NCBI GenBank assembly: GCA_007132975.1 | Contig: SLNO01000047.1 | Coordinates: 1 to 64,000, forward strand | Direction of reading: 5' to 3' | DNA: 64,000 nucleotides | Source: Balneolales bacterium | Lineage (GTDB): Bacteria > Bacteroidota > Rhodothermia > Balneolales > Natronogracilivirgulaceae | In this document: positions 9,036 to 18,809 of the stretch, one piece after another | How positions within the stretch are numbered: position 1 is the first letter of the stretch | Layout: each line of letters starts with the position of its first letter | Translations under genes and position numbers: made by a program | The notes under the pieces: model-generated | What the model was told of the DNA's origin: nothing | Databases searched by the model: none | What the model saw: the letters and a program-made list of their open reading frames with translations, nothing else

Positions 9036-12000
9036 ATGGAATCCATCGATAATATCCTGAACCGGCGATTCAAGGCCCTGAAACCAGGGGACGTACGACT
9101 TGCAGACCTGGCTGCCGAGGCTGCAGAGGCCGGATTTAAGCCATTCGAGCTGAACGCAAAACTTTTCCCGATCTGTTCACCACAGGCTATTCAGGAGGCG
9201 TGGAGCGATTGGACGCACATTTCTGAGAGGGAGGAGATCCGGCTCAGGCTCATGGCCCTGAACACGTTTGAGAAGATCCATCCATCACTCATCCCCTTCC
9301 TCATTTTCTATTTTCGCTCTTCGGATTCGCTGCTGTATCAAACCGCGGGGCAAATCATCGGCAAAAATTTGCTGTTTCACAAGGGTTTGAGCCATTTTTT
9401 CCGGGAGTACCTGGCACAACGGAACGTGGATGCAAGCCAACCGGTAGATTTGAACGGCATCAGAAGCAAAAGGCGCATCCTTGTAGCCCTTGCTTCCTTG
9501 TATGCTGCGAAACATGCCGGAAAGCATATCGATACTGTGGGAGAAGTACCCGACGGCTTTTTTGCAGTTATGCCTCTTGACCTGGACAAGCTGGAGCTGC
9601 ATCCACCCGAAAACCATCTGGACCTGAGCGCCGTAATGCTGGCTTTGTCCATCCTCCTGAAACATGGACTGGCAGACGGCTGCTTGGACGCCGCTGAAAA
9701 ACTGTTGCAGCTGCCGGGCAGCCAGGATGTTGCCATCTGGGACAGAAATGTCATTCGGAACTGGGGGGTGCTGCTAAACGCAACCCCCCTGCATGATTCC
9801 CGGAAGTGCGATCTCTGCCGCAGTTTTCTGCAATCGGGGATCCATCACCTGAACCAATCGGCCCATTTCAAGGACAGGCTGCACATCCTGTATGAGCTGG
9901 ATGAAATCGTAAAATCGATGGTTCATATTCCAAAATCGGAAAAGGTCATCCGTGAGCTCGATGTGACAGACCCTGAAGATGCGCGCGCACTTGATTTTCT
10001 GAAGCTTCAGTTCCGTTACTGGCGGCTGCGAGAAACAAATAGCGATGCACCTTTTGATGATGTCCGGCAAACCGGATCGGAGGTTCTCGTTATTGTTGCT
10101 GAAACCGGCAGATTACGCAACGGAGACTCCAGACCGGATGCGATCTACAAGCTGTTCCAGCCACTTTACTCCGAACATGCGTGGAGATTGCAGCCTACCG
10201 AAGAGCGGGTCCTGCGCACTTTTTTCATACTCCACAACGCGTCACAGATGCATCTTTCCCGTAAAGATGAAATCAATCAAATGATTTCAGTAATCCGTCC
10301 TTCCCTATCAGAAGTGACTTATGCCCGCCGGACGAACGCGGATGCTGACCAACCGCTTCTGGACAATCTTCTTGTCAGGCTCACTGAGCTTGAACTCACG
10401 GCCAAAGGACAGATTCCGGATGGCCGGCTGATCCAGAAGATCACAGATGAGAACCTTTTGATAAGTTTGCTGCCAACTGAAACCGATTCCGAACTGCTGC
10501 CGGTACTGGCTGACGCATTCGAACACCGGCTCCGGCTTTTACTCGCTTTCGATCCGCAATTTGACGTGGACCATTATGTTTACAAAATAACTATTCGGGA
10601 GCCGAACCGTAACTTCTACCGTTACATGCGGGAAATCACGCACAAACGGCATTATGGCAGGGAAGGTGACCCAGCGGTTGATTTGTCCGCGCGATTCCAG
10701 CTGCTTTACCAGCAAGGAGCGGGCGGAAAAGCTGGCGGGGCATCGATATTGGCAAATGATCTGCCGTTTTGGGGCACATTGGATCAGATTCGCGCGCGGC
10801 TGACCAGCCTGTTGTCAAGCGAACGACTCTTTGACCTGCTTGAAGCATTCATCCACGAACTGGAAGGAACCGGCGCTGAGACGCTCAGCAGCACATCCAC
10901 CCTGCATGACCTGATCAATATTACCCAGCAGGACGGCGCCAGATGGATCCGCTCCGGGTTCCCATCCCTCTGGAACCAGTCGGCGCCGGTCATCAACCAA
11001 AGACTGGCACAGATCCATCAGCAACTGAGATCGGATCTTCCCAAATTGAAGCCCGATCAACTGAGTGGATACATGGATGCCGCCGAAGCATCGCATCGCA
11101 TCAAGGAATCCCTTGAAGAGGCGGCCTCTCTCCTTTCGCCTACGCTCGGCAAAAACGAGGCGGCCATTGTAAACCGGATCTCGTCTCATCTGAAGCAATT
11201 GACGGATCATTGGATATTCTCTTTGTCCGATATCGGCAAGCACTGGGATGATTTCAAGCAATCCGGCACTTCCATCCGTGACGAGCAGCGCAATGCCATA
11301 TTCCAGTCTATCGGCAAGGAAGCAAACAGCCACATGAAAAGCGCATTGCTTAATGTGTTTCTGGCAACCCTGCTCAAACCCGATGCAAACCGGAAACAGC
11401 TCACCTGGATCCATCAGTACCATATACTGTTGTGGGCGGCGCAGGCAATGACCTCTCCGGTACTCAATGACTCTGAGACGGCAGAATGGAAAAAAAGCCT
11501 GGTTGCACTGTGGAAGCAGATGCTGAACACTGCGATGGAGCAGAGTATGGAAGCCAGGGTGGTCCAATTGATCAAGGCCCGGCAGTTTTCGGAGCTGCGC
11601 AGAGAGGAGGAGATCCAGATGATGCTGCCTGCGGTAAAAACCTGGTGTTTTGACCGCTATGACATGAATCACGCCTACATCTGCAACCGTGAACTGGCGC
11701 CTGACAAGAATCTCGTCCAGAACAGATGGACCACCGCGCGGGAGTTTCTTGCCCATTTTTCCTACGTTTGGCTGGCCCTGGTCGTGGGTGTGATCCTGAT
11801 GTTCGATTTTGGGGATCCCTGGGCGGAACTGGCGGAAATCGGTGATGTGGGCGGCGTGCTGTTCGCCTTTGTACTTGGAGTAACCGGCGCCTACCTGTAT
11901 GTTTTTGCCGATCTGAACAAGAAGGCCAAACTGATCAAGGGGGATCCGTTTGAGTGGGCTTCGCGGTTTGTCCGGGTGGCTGTATTCATTTTGATCACTC

Positions 12001-12161
12001 TGTTTTTTACCGTCTTGATGGTGCTTCTGTTCTATTACATGTTTTCCAGCACGGACCAGGTCGTGACCGGTGCCAATGCCGTCTGGCATATCATGTCATG
12101 GACCGGTTTCGCCCTTTTCATAGGTGTTTTCTTCGGCCTGCTTGGTAAAAAGAGATTCTGA
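9036..12161 (+). CDS. Large hypothetical protein with C-terminal multi-helix membrane domain
   Basis: 1041-aa uninterrupted ORF with about 4 hydrophobic helices near the C terminus ('YVWLALVVGVILMF', 'GGVLFAFVLGVTGAYLYVFA', 'FVRVAVFILITLFFTVLMVLLFYYMF', 'SWTGFALFIGVFFGLLGKK'); no family recognised. Confidence 0.85.
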   Translation: MESIDNILNRRFKALKPGDVRLADLAAEAAEAGFKPFELNAKLFPICSPQAIQEAWSDWTHISEREEIRLRLMALNTFEKIHPSLIPFLIFYFRSSDSLLYQTAGQIIGKNLLFHKGLSHFFREYLAQRNVDASQPVDLNGIRSKRRILVALASLYAAKHAGKHIDTVGEVPDGFFAVMPLDLDKLELHPPENHLDLSAVMLALSILLKHGLADGCLDAAEKLLQLPGSQDVAIWDRNVIRNWGVLLNATPLHDSRKCDLCRSFLQSGIHHLNQSAHFKDRLHILYELDEIVKSMVHIPKSEKVIRELDVTDPEDARALDFLKLQFRYWRLRETNSDAPFDDVRQTGSEVLVIVAETGRLRNGDSRPDAIYKLFQPLYSEHAWRLQPTEERVLRTFFILHNASQMHLSRKDEINQMISVIRPSLSEVTYARRTNADADQPLLDNLLVRLTELELTAKGQIPDGRLIQKITDENLLISLLPTETDSELLPVLADAFEHRLRLLLAFDPQFDVDHYVYKITIREPNRNFYRYMREITHKRHYGREGDPAVDLSARFQLLYQQGAGGKAGGASILANDLPFWGTLDQIRARLTSLLSSERLFDLLEAFIHELEGTGAETLSSTSTLHDLINITQQDGARWIRSGFPSLWNQSAPVINQRLAQIHQQLRSDLPKLKPDQLSGYMDAAEASHRIKESLEEAASLLSPTLGKNEAAIVNRISSHLKQLTDHWIFSLSDIGKHWDDFKQSGTSIRDEQRNAIFQSIGKEANSHMKSALLNVFLATLLKPDANRKQLTWIHQYHILLWAAQAMTSPVLNDSETAEWKKSLVALWKQMLNTAMEQSMEARVVQLIKARQFSELRREEEIQMMLPAVKTWCFDRYDMNHAYICNRELAPDKNLVQNRWTTAREFLAHFSYVWLALVVGVILMFDFGDPWAELAEIGDVGGVLFAFVLGVTGAYLYVFADLNKKAKLIKGDPFEWASRFVRVAVFILITLFFTVLMVLLFYYMFSSTDQVVTGANAVWHIMSWTGFALFIGVFFGLLGKKRF

Positions 12162-12279
12162 AAACCCTTGCTCCCCTCGCATTATTCTTGCAGTCTTAGT
12201 GCATCATTTTCATATGTTTCATTTATTTTGAAACTTTGATTATTTTTGCATTATTACTGCATCTAATGTATCTTCGTTT

Positions 12280-12921
12280 ATGGGCAACAAGAACAGCACA
12301 TATTACATCCTGATGGGCGACGTGATCCGAAGCCGGGATTACGAGCTTGATAAACTTGCGGAAGATCTTAAGGATTTGGTCCAGTCCGCCAACCGGGAAC
12401 TCCGGAGCAAGACCTTATCTCCCTATACCATTACTCTTGGGGACGAATTCCAGGGGGTTACGCAGTCTCTGGAGTCCGGCATAGAGACCCTCTTCTATTT
12501 TGAAGAACAGCGGCTTGAAAGAAAGTGGGACTTCTCGGTCCGTTATGTGCTGCACCATGGCAGGATAGACACCGACATCAACCCGGATACCTCGTACGGC
12601 ATGCTGGGTGAGGGACTGACCCGGGCCCGAAATCAGCTTGCATCCAAGAAACGGGACCGGAAGAAGTTCCAGATATCAGTGGAGGACCAGGAACTGAGCA
12701 ATCAGATCAACCGCTTGTTCGAAGTGCTTTCTGGTATCACCGACCGGTGGAAAACCGAGGACTTTGCCCTGATTTACGATATGATCCGCAATGAAAATGA
12801 CCAGGAAGTTGGTGATATTCATGGAAAGGATCGTTCCCAGATCTACAAACGACGCAAAACGCTCCTGGTGAAAGAATACGCGCTGCTCAAAGAATCCATT
12901 TTTGCCTGCACAAAACTGTGA
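12280..12921 (+). CDS. SatD family protein
   Basis: 'YYILMGDVIRSRDY', 'TLGDEFQGV', 'RYVLHHGRIDTDIN', C-terminal HTH-like 'VGDIHGKDRSQIYKRRKTLLV'. Confidence 0.8.
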   Translation: MGNKNSTYYILMGDVIRSRDYELDKLAEDLKDLVQSANRELRSKTLSPYTITLGDEFQGVTQSLESGIETLFYFEEQRLERKWDFSVRYVLHHGRIDTDINPDTSYGMLGEGLTRARNQLASKKRDRKKFQISVEDQELSNQINRLFEVLSGITDRWKTEDFALIYDMIRNENDQEVGDIHGKDRSQIYKRRKTLLVKEYALLKESIFACTKL

Positions 12922-13247
12922 CCATTATGAACTGGCTGCTTCTTGTAGTTGCATATCTTGTGATGGAAAGCATCATCAATCTGGTGTTCCATTTTGTGAG
13001 CAGAAAGCTCAAGTCGGACGAAAACCGCAAGCTCTCGGTCTTCAAAGGGGTGCTCGAACGGATATTCGTGATCACCGGGCTGATGCTTGGCTATCCGCAT
13101 GTCATCATTGCATTCGGCGCCCTGAAAATCGGGACCCGCTTCCAGGGTTCCAGCAGAATTACAAACGACTATTTCCTGATCGGCAATTTCATCTCGCTTC
13201 TTGCAGCCCTGCTGTTCTGCCAACTGGCTGCAATACTATTAAGCTGA
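12918..13247 (+). CDS. Small hypothetical membrane protein, translationally coupled to the SatD-family gene
   Basis: 109 aa, three hydrophobic segments; 4-bp ATGA overlap with the preceding stop codon. Confidence 0.7.
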   Translation: MTIMNWLLLVVAYLVMESIINLVFHFVSRKLKSDENRKLSVFKGVLERIFVITGLMLGYPHVIIAFGALKIGTRFQGSSRITNDYFLIGNFISLLAALLFCQLAAILLS

Positions 13248-13290
13248 CCGACGGACCATATCCAACATCATTATCCCCGGAGTAAAACAT

Positions 13291-14355
13291 ATGGCTGAAT
13301 TAAACGAGGCGTTTCTGGAGCAGCTTGTACAGAAAATCATCCGCAAGAAAAATGTCTACAGCTGCGTGCTTTGCGTTGAGAGCGGCGACGGGAGCCTTTC
13401 GTGGACAGGAGCGGCCGGCGACATGCAGCCCGACGACCGGTATTTCATCGCCAGTGTCACCAAGCTTTATATCACCGCTGTCGTGACGCGGCTGATGGAG
13501 GAAAACAGGCTGCGGCTGGATGACCCCATTGCCGACCATCTGCCCGCGGAATACATGATCGGCCTCCACGTCCTGAACGGCAAGGACCATTCCCATGAGA
13601 TCACGATCCGGCACCTGATCTCGAACACCTCCGGCCTGCCAGACTATTTCTTCCACAAACAGCCTGGTGGAAAAACGGCTGCTGACTCCCTTCTGGATGG
13701 TGTGGACCAGTCCTGGCATCTGGATAAAACCATCGCGACTGTCAAGAAGCTCAAGCCCAACTTCCCTCCGGGCAAAAAGGGCAAGGCGGCCTACTCCGAC
13801 ACCAACTACCAGCTTCTTGGCAGGATCATTGAGACGGTCACCGGCATGACCATGGGCGAAGTCCTGAAAAAATACCTGTTTGATGAGCTGGGACTGGAGC
13901 AGACCTATGCCTACTCCGATACGGAAGACACCTCGCCGGTCCCCTTCTACTTCAAATCGAGAAAATTGTGGATACCGGAGTACATCGCCTCGGTCACGGC
14001 GGAGGGCGGAATCATATCCACCGCACAGGAATGCATGCGCTTCACGAAGGCCTTTTTCCAGGGACGCTTTTTTCCGGTGGAAAAGATAGAGGACATGAAG
14101 CAGTGGAACTGGATCTACCCCCCGCCGGGGCTATTCCTTTTTGGTATAGGATTGGAAAAACTGTGGACCCCGAGGATCATTTCGCCGTTCAAGCCGATAC
14201 GGGATGTCCTGGGTTTCTGGGGCCAGACAGGGTCGTTTGCCTGGCACCATCCCGAAACGGACCTTTACTTCACCGGGACCACGAACCAGATTGACGGCTC
14301 AGGACATTCCGCTGCAGGTAGCGCCATCTTCAAGATCATCAAGAAGTCGCTGTAA
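13291..14355 (+). CDS. Serine hydrolase (beta-lactamase class C / PBP-like)
   Basis: 'FIASVTKLYITAVVTRLMEE' (SxxK), 'YSDTNYQLLGRIIE' (YxN), 'ISNTSGLPDYF'. Confidence 0.9.
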   Translation: MAELNEAFLEQLVQKIIRKKNVYSCVLCVESGDGSLSWTGAAGDMQPDDRYFIASVTKLYITAVVTRLMEENRLRLDDPIADHLPAEYMIGLHVLNGKDHSHEITIRHLISNTSGLPDYFFHKQPGGKTAADSLLDGVDQSWHLDKTIATVKKLKPNFPPGKKGKAAYSDTNYQLLGRIIETVTGMTMGEVLKKYLFDELGLEQTYAYSDTEDTSPVPFYFKSRKLWIPEYIASVTAEGGIISTAQECMRFTKAFFQGRFFPVEKIEDMKQWNWIYPPPGLFLFGIGLEKLWTPRIISPFKPIRDVLGFWGQTGSFAWHHPETDLYFTGTTNQIDGSGHSAAGSAIFKIIKKSL

Positions 14356-14400
14356 GATTGGCCACATACAGCCTGGCGTGCGTAGTGTGACCGCAATGCG

Positions 14401-14832
14401 CTACTTGTCCTTCAGGGAAAAACCGCGATCCACCCCGAAATGGTCGTAGCGGGTGTGGAACAGCAGCAGGCAGACGGCAATGCCGTAGATCATGATATTG
14501 GCGGCCGTGCCGAAATTCTGCTGCAGGATGACCCCGAATGCCAGGCTTGCCAGAAGCAGGCCCATAACAGCCAGTGCCCATCGCGTTTTCCAGCCCAGGA
14601 TCAGCATGACCCCGATCGCTGATTCGGTGAAGACGATAACATGTGCATAGATGAAGACAAAAGTGTGTGGCAGGAAGGTGTCAGAAAAGCCGTCGGCCAT
14701 TCCTCCCGCAAAACTCTGCAGCTCCGGCAGCCGGACAATGCTGCGGCCCAGCATATTCACCCCCAGCAGCAGCCGGAGCAGTGCAAATCCCATTTTCTTG
14801 TCCAGTGATGAGGTTTCTTCTGAATGATTCAT
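14401..14832 (-). CDS. DoxX family membrane protein
   Basis: 143 aa; 'ALLRLLLGVNMLGRSIVRLP', 'IVFTESAIGVMLILGWKTRWAL' typical of DoxX. Confidence 0.75.
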   Translation of the reverse strand: MNHSEETSSLDKKMGFALLRLLLGVNMLGRSIVRLPELQSFAGGMADGFSDTFLPHTFVFIYAHVIVFTESAIGVMLILGWKTRWALAVMGLLLASLAFGVILQQNFGTAANIMIYGIAVCLLLFHTRYDHFGVDRGFSLKDK

Positions 14833-15083
14833 ATTTGTATCTCCTGCTGGTAATGGTTGTTATAATCGGATCTGTGCCTGGATATGGAACACCGCTCATG
14901 GCGTCACCATTCATGGAACCTGTTAAAACCCATGAGCCAAACCAGTGGCTTGAACCCATACACGCAATTGTTTATACTACACTTACAATACATGGAATCG
15001 CAAAAGTCAGCTTCAGTCATATTACATGGGCAATCAATCACTTGTTCTGTGTCCATCAGCTGCCGGTTTTGAAAGATGCTCCA

Positions 15084-15920
15084 ATGAAGAAACCCCCTGC
15101 AATGAATAAAAACACGTCATCAGATTTTAAAAAAATCACCGAAACCCAGAAAAAAACCTGGTCCGCCGGTGATTTCAACCAAATTGCCCGGCAAAACTGG
15201 ATGATGGGGGAAGCGCTGTGCGCTGCTGCTGACCTCCGTCCAGGGCAGCGCGTGCTCGATGTCGCGTGCGGCAGCGGTACCGCAGCGCTGGTTGCCGAGA
15301 GACGATATTGCGAGGTGACCGGTCTGGATTATGTCCCGGAATTGATTGACCGGGCCCGGCTCAGAGCCGAGGCAAATGGCCAGGAAGCGCGGTTTATCGT
15401 CGGTGATGCTCAGGACCTGCCCTTTCCTGACAACAGCTTTGATGTGATTTTATCCGTCTACGGAGTGCAGTTCGCACCTGACCAGCAGAAAGCTGCCGAC
15501 GAGATGCTGCGGGTCTGCAAGCCTGGTGGAACGATTGCCCTGGCTGGTCCGGTACCGCGCGGATGGAGCGGGGATTTCTTTGCGGCACATGCCAGATACA
15601 ACCCTCCGCCACCCGGAATCCCTTCACCGCTGGACTGGGGCACGGAGGACGGGATCAGAAAATTGCTTGGCGCTGGATGCTCATCCATCGATTGCTCGAA
15701 CAGAGTCTCCATCCAGTACTACCATTCAGCGGACCATGCCGTGGAAGTGTTCAGCCGCTGGTTTGGTCCTACCATTATCGCCTCCGAAAAGCTCCCGGGA
15801 CCGGAGTATGACAGTCTCCTGGAAGATCTAAAAAACGTATTCGAAAAATACAACCAGGCCGATGACGGGACCGCCGCAGTAGAGAACATCTATCTGCAGG
15901 TGCTGGCAGAAGTAAAGTAA
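15084..15920 (+). CDS. Class I SAM-dependent methyltransferase
   Basis: 'VLDVACGSGTAALVAERR', 'VGDAQDLPFPDNSFDVILSVYGVQFAPD'. Start placed at 15084 (MKKPPAMNKN) because the longer ORF start at 14667 overlaps DoxX antisense. Confidence 0.88.
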   Translation: MKKPPAMNKNTSSDFKKITETQKKTWSAGDFNQIARQNWMMGEALCAAADLRPGQRVLDVACGSGTAALVAERRYCEVTGLDYVPELIDRARLRAEANGQEARFIVGDAQDLPFPDNSFDVILSVYGVQFAPDQQKAADEMLRVCKPGGTIALAGPVPRGWSGDFFAAHARYNPPPPGIPSPLDWGTEDGIRKLLGAGCSSIDCSNRVSIQYYHSADHAVEVFSRWFGPTIIASEKLPGPEYDSLLEDLKNVFEKYNQADDGTAAVENIYLQVLAEVK

Positions 15921-15968
15921 CCGCAACAGTTCATGGGCAGTGCATGCCGGGACCGGCAGCAGTCCGCG

Positions 15969-16115
15969 TCAAATGCCTGCAAACGCTCTCATCAGTGCCT
16001 GCCAGACCGGCCACTCATTGATAAATCCCATGATCAGATGCGGAAGGGCCAATGTCGCAAAGAACGGAAACAGCAACCACGCATATGCATTAGGATAGAA
16101 ATCCGGCTTCTTCAT
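15969..16115 (-). CDS. Short ORF, 48 aa, hydrophobic; possible small membrane protein or remnant
   Basis: Manual translation: MKKPDFYPNAYAWLLFPFFATLALPHLIMGFINEWPVWQALMRAFAGI*; below the 60-aa cutoff of the supplied track. Confidence 0.35.
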   Translation of the reverse strand: MKKPDFYPNAYAWLLFPFFATLALPHLIMGFINEWPVWQALMRAFAGI

Positions 16116-16365
16116 CAATCCCTCCCGCAATTGTTTATTTGGGTGCCGAAACAGGCCAACCAGTACTAAAACCCACCAACAACAGTCTCCAAGTTACTGT
16201 TTTTTAATAATATTACAACAGCCTGGAACCCATTACTTGAGAAGGTCGGCACTTCAATGCTTTGGCCTGCACTTTTCGCGTCATTTTCCTCATAACTTTC
16301 CCGGAAATTTCTTTAATTCCATGCAAGCCGGATTATTTGAAAAGTAATAGCGGGGGAGCCATCAG

Positions 16366-17697
16366 ATGCAAAAAACCAACAGAGATGTGATTGTGGTGGG
16401 TGTGGCACTGTTTGCCATGTTTTTCGGTGCCGGCAACCTCATTTTCCCACCTTACATGGGTCTTCTGGCGGGTGTCGACTGGCGGTGGGCACTCCTTGGC
16501 TTTCTCATCACTGGAATCGGCATGCCGCTTCTGGGCATCATGGCGGCGGCACGCGCCGGGGGTACCGTTGAGCACATGGGCCGGAGGGTCGGCCCCTGGT
16601 TCGGACGCCTGCTGGGCATTGTGATCATCCTGGCCATCGGTCCGTTGCTGGCCATCCCGCGCACCTGCGCCACAGCGTTCGAGCTAGGGATGCGTCCCAA
16701 TTTCCCTGATTTCCCGATTGCCCTTTTTTCCGCCATTTTTTTCGCCATCACCCTCTGGTTAGGCCTCAACCGCTCGCAGGTCGTCGACAAGATCGGCAAA
16801 TTCCTGACCCCCTTCCTGGTCATCACCCTCGCGTGGATCATCATCAAGGGCATCCTGACACCTTTTGGGGAAATCACCGGCGGTGAGCTGGCCGGCCCCA
16901 CAGGTCGCGGATTCCGGGAGGGCTACCAGACCATGGACGCGCTCGCCTCGCTGGTCTTCGCCCAGATCATCATCGCCGCCCTGGTGTTCAAGGGATACGG
17001 CAACCTGCGCAATCAGATCAAAATGACCTCCATTGCCGGGCTCATCGCCGCGCTCGGTCTGGGCGTTGTCTACGGCGGACTCATGTACCTCGGCGCCACC
17101 GCAAGCTCGGCATTCACCCCGGAGGTGGAGCGCACCGACCTGCTGATCGCCATTGCCGAAGGTCTTTTAGGCAGCACAGGAAAAGTCGCTCTTGGCCTGG
17201 CCGTCAGCCTCGCCTGCCTCACCACCGCCATCGGCCTCACCGCCACCGTTGCCGACTACTTCAGCGGCATGTCCAAAAATGTCACTTACCGTTTTGTTGC
17301 TGTGGCTACCGTCGTTTTCAGCGGCATCTTTGCCACTGTTGGCGTCACCACCATCGTCAATGTCGCCTACCCTCTTCTCGTGACCGTCTATCCGGTGGCC
17401 ATCGCACTGATCATCCTCACCCTCATCGGCGGCCCGCTTGCCTTTCGGCCCGTCTACATTGGAGCCGTCACCGGCGCTCTGGTAACCAGCATTCCCGAGG
17501 CCCTGGATATCACCGGCCTTCCTGTCGCATTCCTGATGAATCTGGTGGATGTGATCCCGTTCGCCGCTGCGGGCTTCGCCTGGATCCTCCCGACGGTACT
17601 CGGTGCAACAATCGGCCTGGCCATTGTCAAATTCGGCTCCGGTGAAGCAAAAAAGATCGATACACCAACGGCCGCCAAAGGCGATCAGGAAGAATGA
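16366..17697 (+). CDS. brnQ: Branched-chain amino acid transport system II carrier protein (BrnQ/LIVCS family)
   Basis: 443 aa; 'FAMFFGAGNLIFPPYMGLLAG', 'GPLLAIPRTCATAFE', 'TLWLGLNRSQVVDKIGKFLTP'. Confidence 0.92.
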   Translation: MQKTNRDVIVVGVALFAMFFGAGNLIFPPYMGLLAGVDWRWALLGFLITGIGMPLLGIMAAARAGGTVEHMGRRVGPWFGRLLGIVIILAIGPLLAIPRTCATAFELGMRPNFPDFPIALFSAIFFAITLWLGLNRSQVVDKIGKFLTPFLVITLAWIIIKGILTPFGEITGGELAGPTGRGFREGYQTMDALASLVFAQIIIAALVFKGYGNLRNQIKMTSIAGLIAALGLGVVYGGLMYLGATASSAFTPEVERTDLLIAIAEGLLGSTGKVALGLAVSLACLTTAIGLTATVADYFSGMSKNVTYRFVAVATVVFSGIFATVGVTTIVNVAYPLLVTVYPVAIALIILTLIGGPLAFRPVYIGAVTGALVTSIPEALDITGLPVAFLMNLVDVIPFAAAGFAWILPTVLGATIGLAIVKFGSGEAKKIDTPTAAKGDQEE

Positions 17698-18734
17698 CAA
17701 GTAAATTCCACAAAGAACAGGACGGGCCACACACAACCGGAACCACGGCTGGAAGCGGTGGAAAAAGCCGGCAGCTCAGTGACATCTCGCATGCCCCGCA
17801 CATTACACACGCCAGGGCCGATATCGCCCTGCTGACCGACCATCGGTACACCGCCACTCAGGCCGCCGCCAGCGACTGGTACCTCGGCAATATCCTCCAT
17901 GATGATGCCCTGCTCCAGGACTCTCTTGCCCAACTCGGCCTCTCATCCGTCCGGGTGGACTGGGCCGATCCCACCGTCGACTGGACCTCCTTTTCGTGCG
18001 CTGTTTTCCGCACCACATGGGATTACTTCGAGCGCATCACGGAATTCACCGCCTGGCTTGACCGTGTGGAAAAACAGACAAGGCTGTGTAATGACACCTC
18101 TCTTATCCGCTGGAACCTGGACAAACACTACCTGGCCGATCTCCAGTCAATGGGCATTCCAATTGTCCCTTCCCTTTTTCTGGAAGCCGGTTCGCGTCCC
18201 GATCTGCCGTCACTTCTTTCTGAAACCGGCTGGGAAGATGCCATCATCAAGCCGTGCATATCCGGTGGTGCGTGGAACACATACCGCTTAGACCTGTCTA
18301 GCGCCGGCCGCATCCAGCAAATACTGGAACCACAGCTAGCCACAGAAGCCTTCATGCTGCAGCCTTTCCAGCCCGACGTGCTTCAAAACGGCGAAGATAC
18401 GCTGATCCTTGTCGACGGGATCTTCACCCACGCCATCACAAAAAGGCCCAAGCCTGGAGATTTCCGCGTACAGGACGATCATGGAGGCACTGTGCACGCG
18501 TGTGAACCGTCCATTGAACAAATCGAACTGGCCGAACGAGCCTTTGCCGCCTGCCGGTCGGAGAATCGCCCGTTGCCCGTCTACGGACGGGTGGATATGG
18601 TCCGGGACCAAAACGGCTCCTGGCGTATCATGGAGCTGGAGCTGATCGAGCCGGAACTGTGGCTGCGCAACCATCCGCCTGCGGCCCTTGCCCTGGCCCA
18701 AGCTATCGCCCGGTTCCTCAAAGATAAGCCCTGA
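17694..18734 (+). CDS. ATP-grasp domain protein (RimK / DcsG-like ligase)
   Basis: 'VFRTTWDYFERITEFTAWLDRVE', 'IIKPCISGGAWNTYR', 'YGRVDMVRDQNGSWRIMELELIEPELWLRNHPPAA'; ATGA overlap with brnQ. Confidence 0.8.
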   Translation: MTSKFHKEQDGPHTTGTTAGSGGKSRQLSDISHAPHITHARADIALLTDHRYTATQAAASDWYLGNILHDDALLQDSLAQLGLSSVRVDWADPTVDWTSFSCAVFRTTWDYFERITEFTAWLDRVEKQTRLCNDTSLIRWNLDKHYLADLQSMGIPIVPSLFLEAGSRPDLPSLLSETGWEDAIIKPCISGGAWNTYRLDLSSAGRIQQILEPQLATEAFMLQPFQPDVLQNGEDTLILVDGIFTHAITKRPKPGDFRVQDDHGGTVHACEPSIEQIELAERAFAACRSENRPLPVYGRVDMVRDQNGSWRIMELELIEPELWLRNHPPAALALAQAIARFLKDKP

Positions 18735-18809
18735 TCCGCGCACCCGCCTGATTTGCACAGATCGGCAGTACTTCCCCAGAAAGTCATTCTCGCAGGGAAT
18801 CTGGCACCA

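Noticed and set aside
10815-12089. 424-aa minus-strand ORF inside the 1041-aa gene
   Set aside because: Antisense to a longer ORF with coherent hydrophobic C terminus; composition is His/Gln-rich as expected of a shadow frame.
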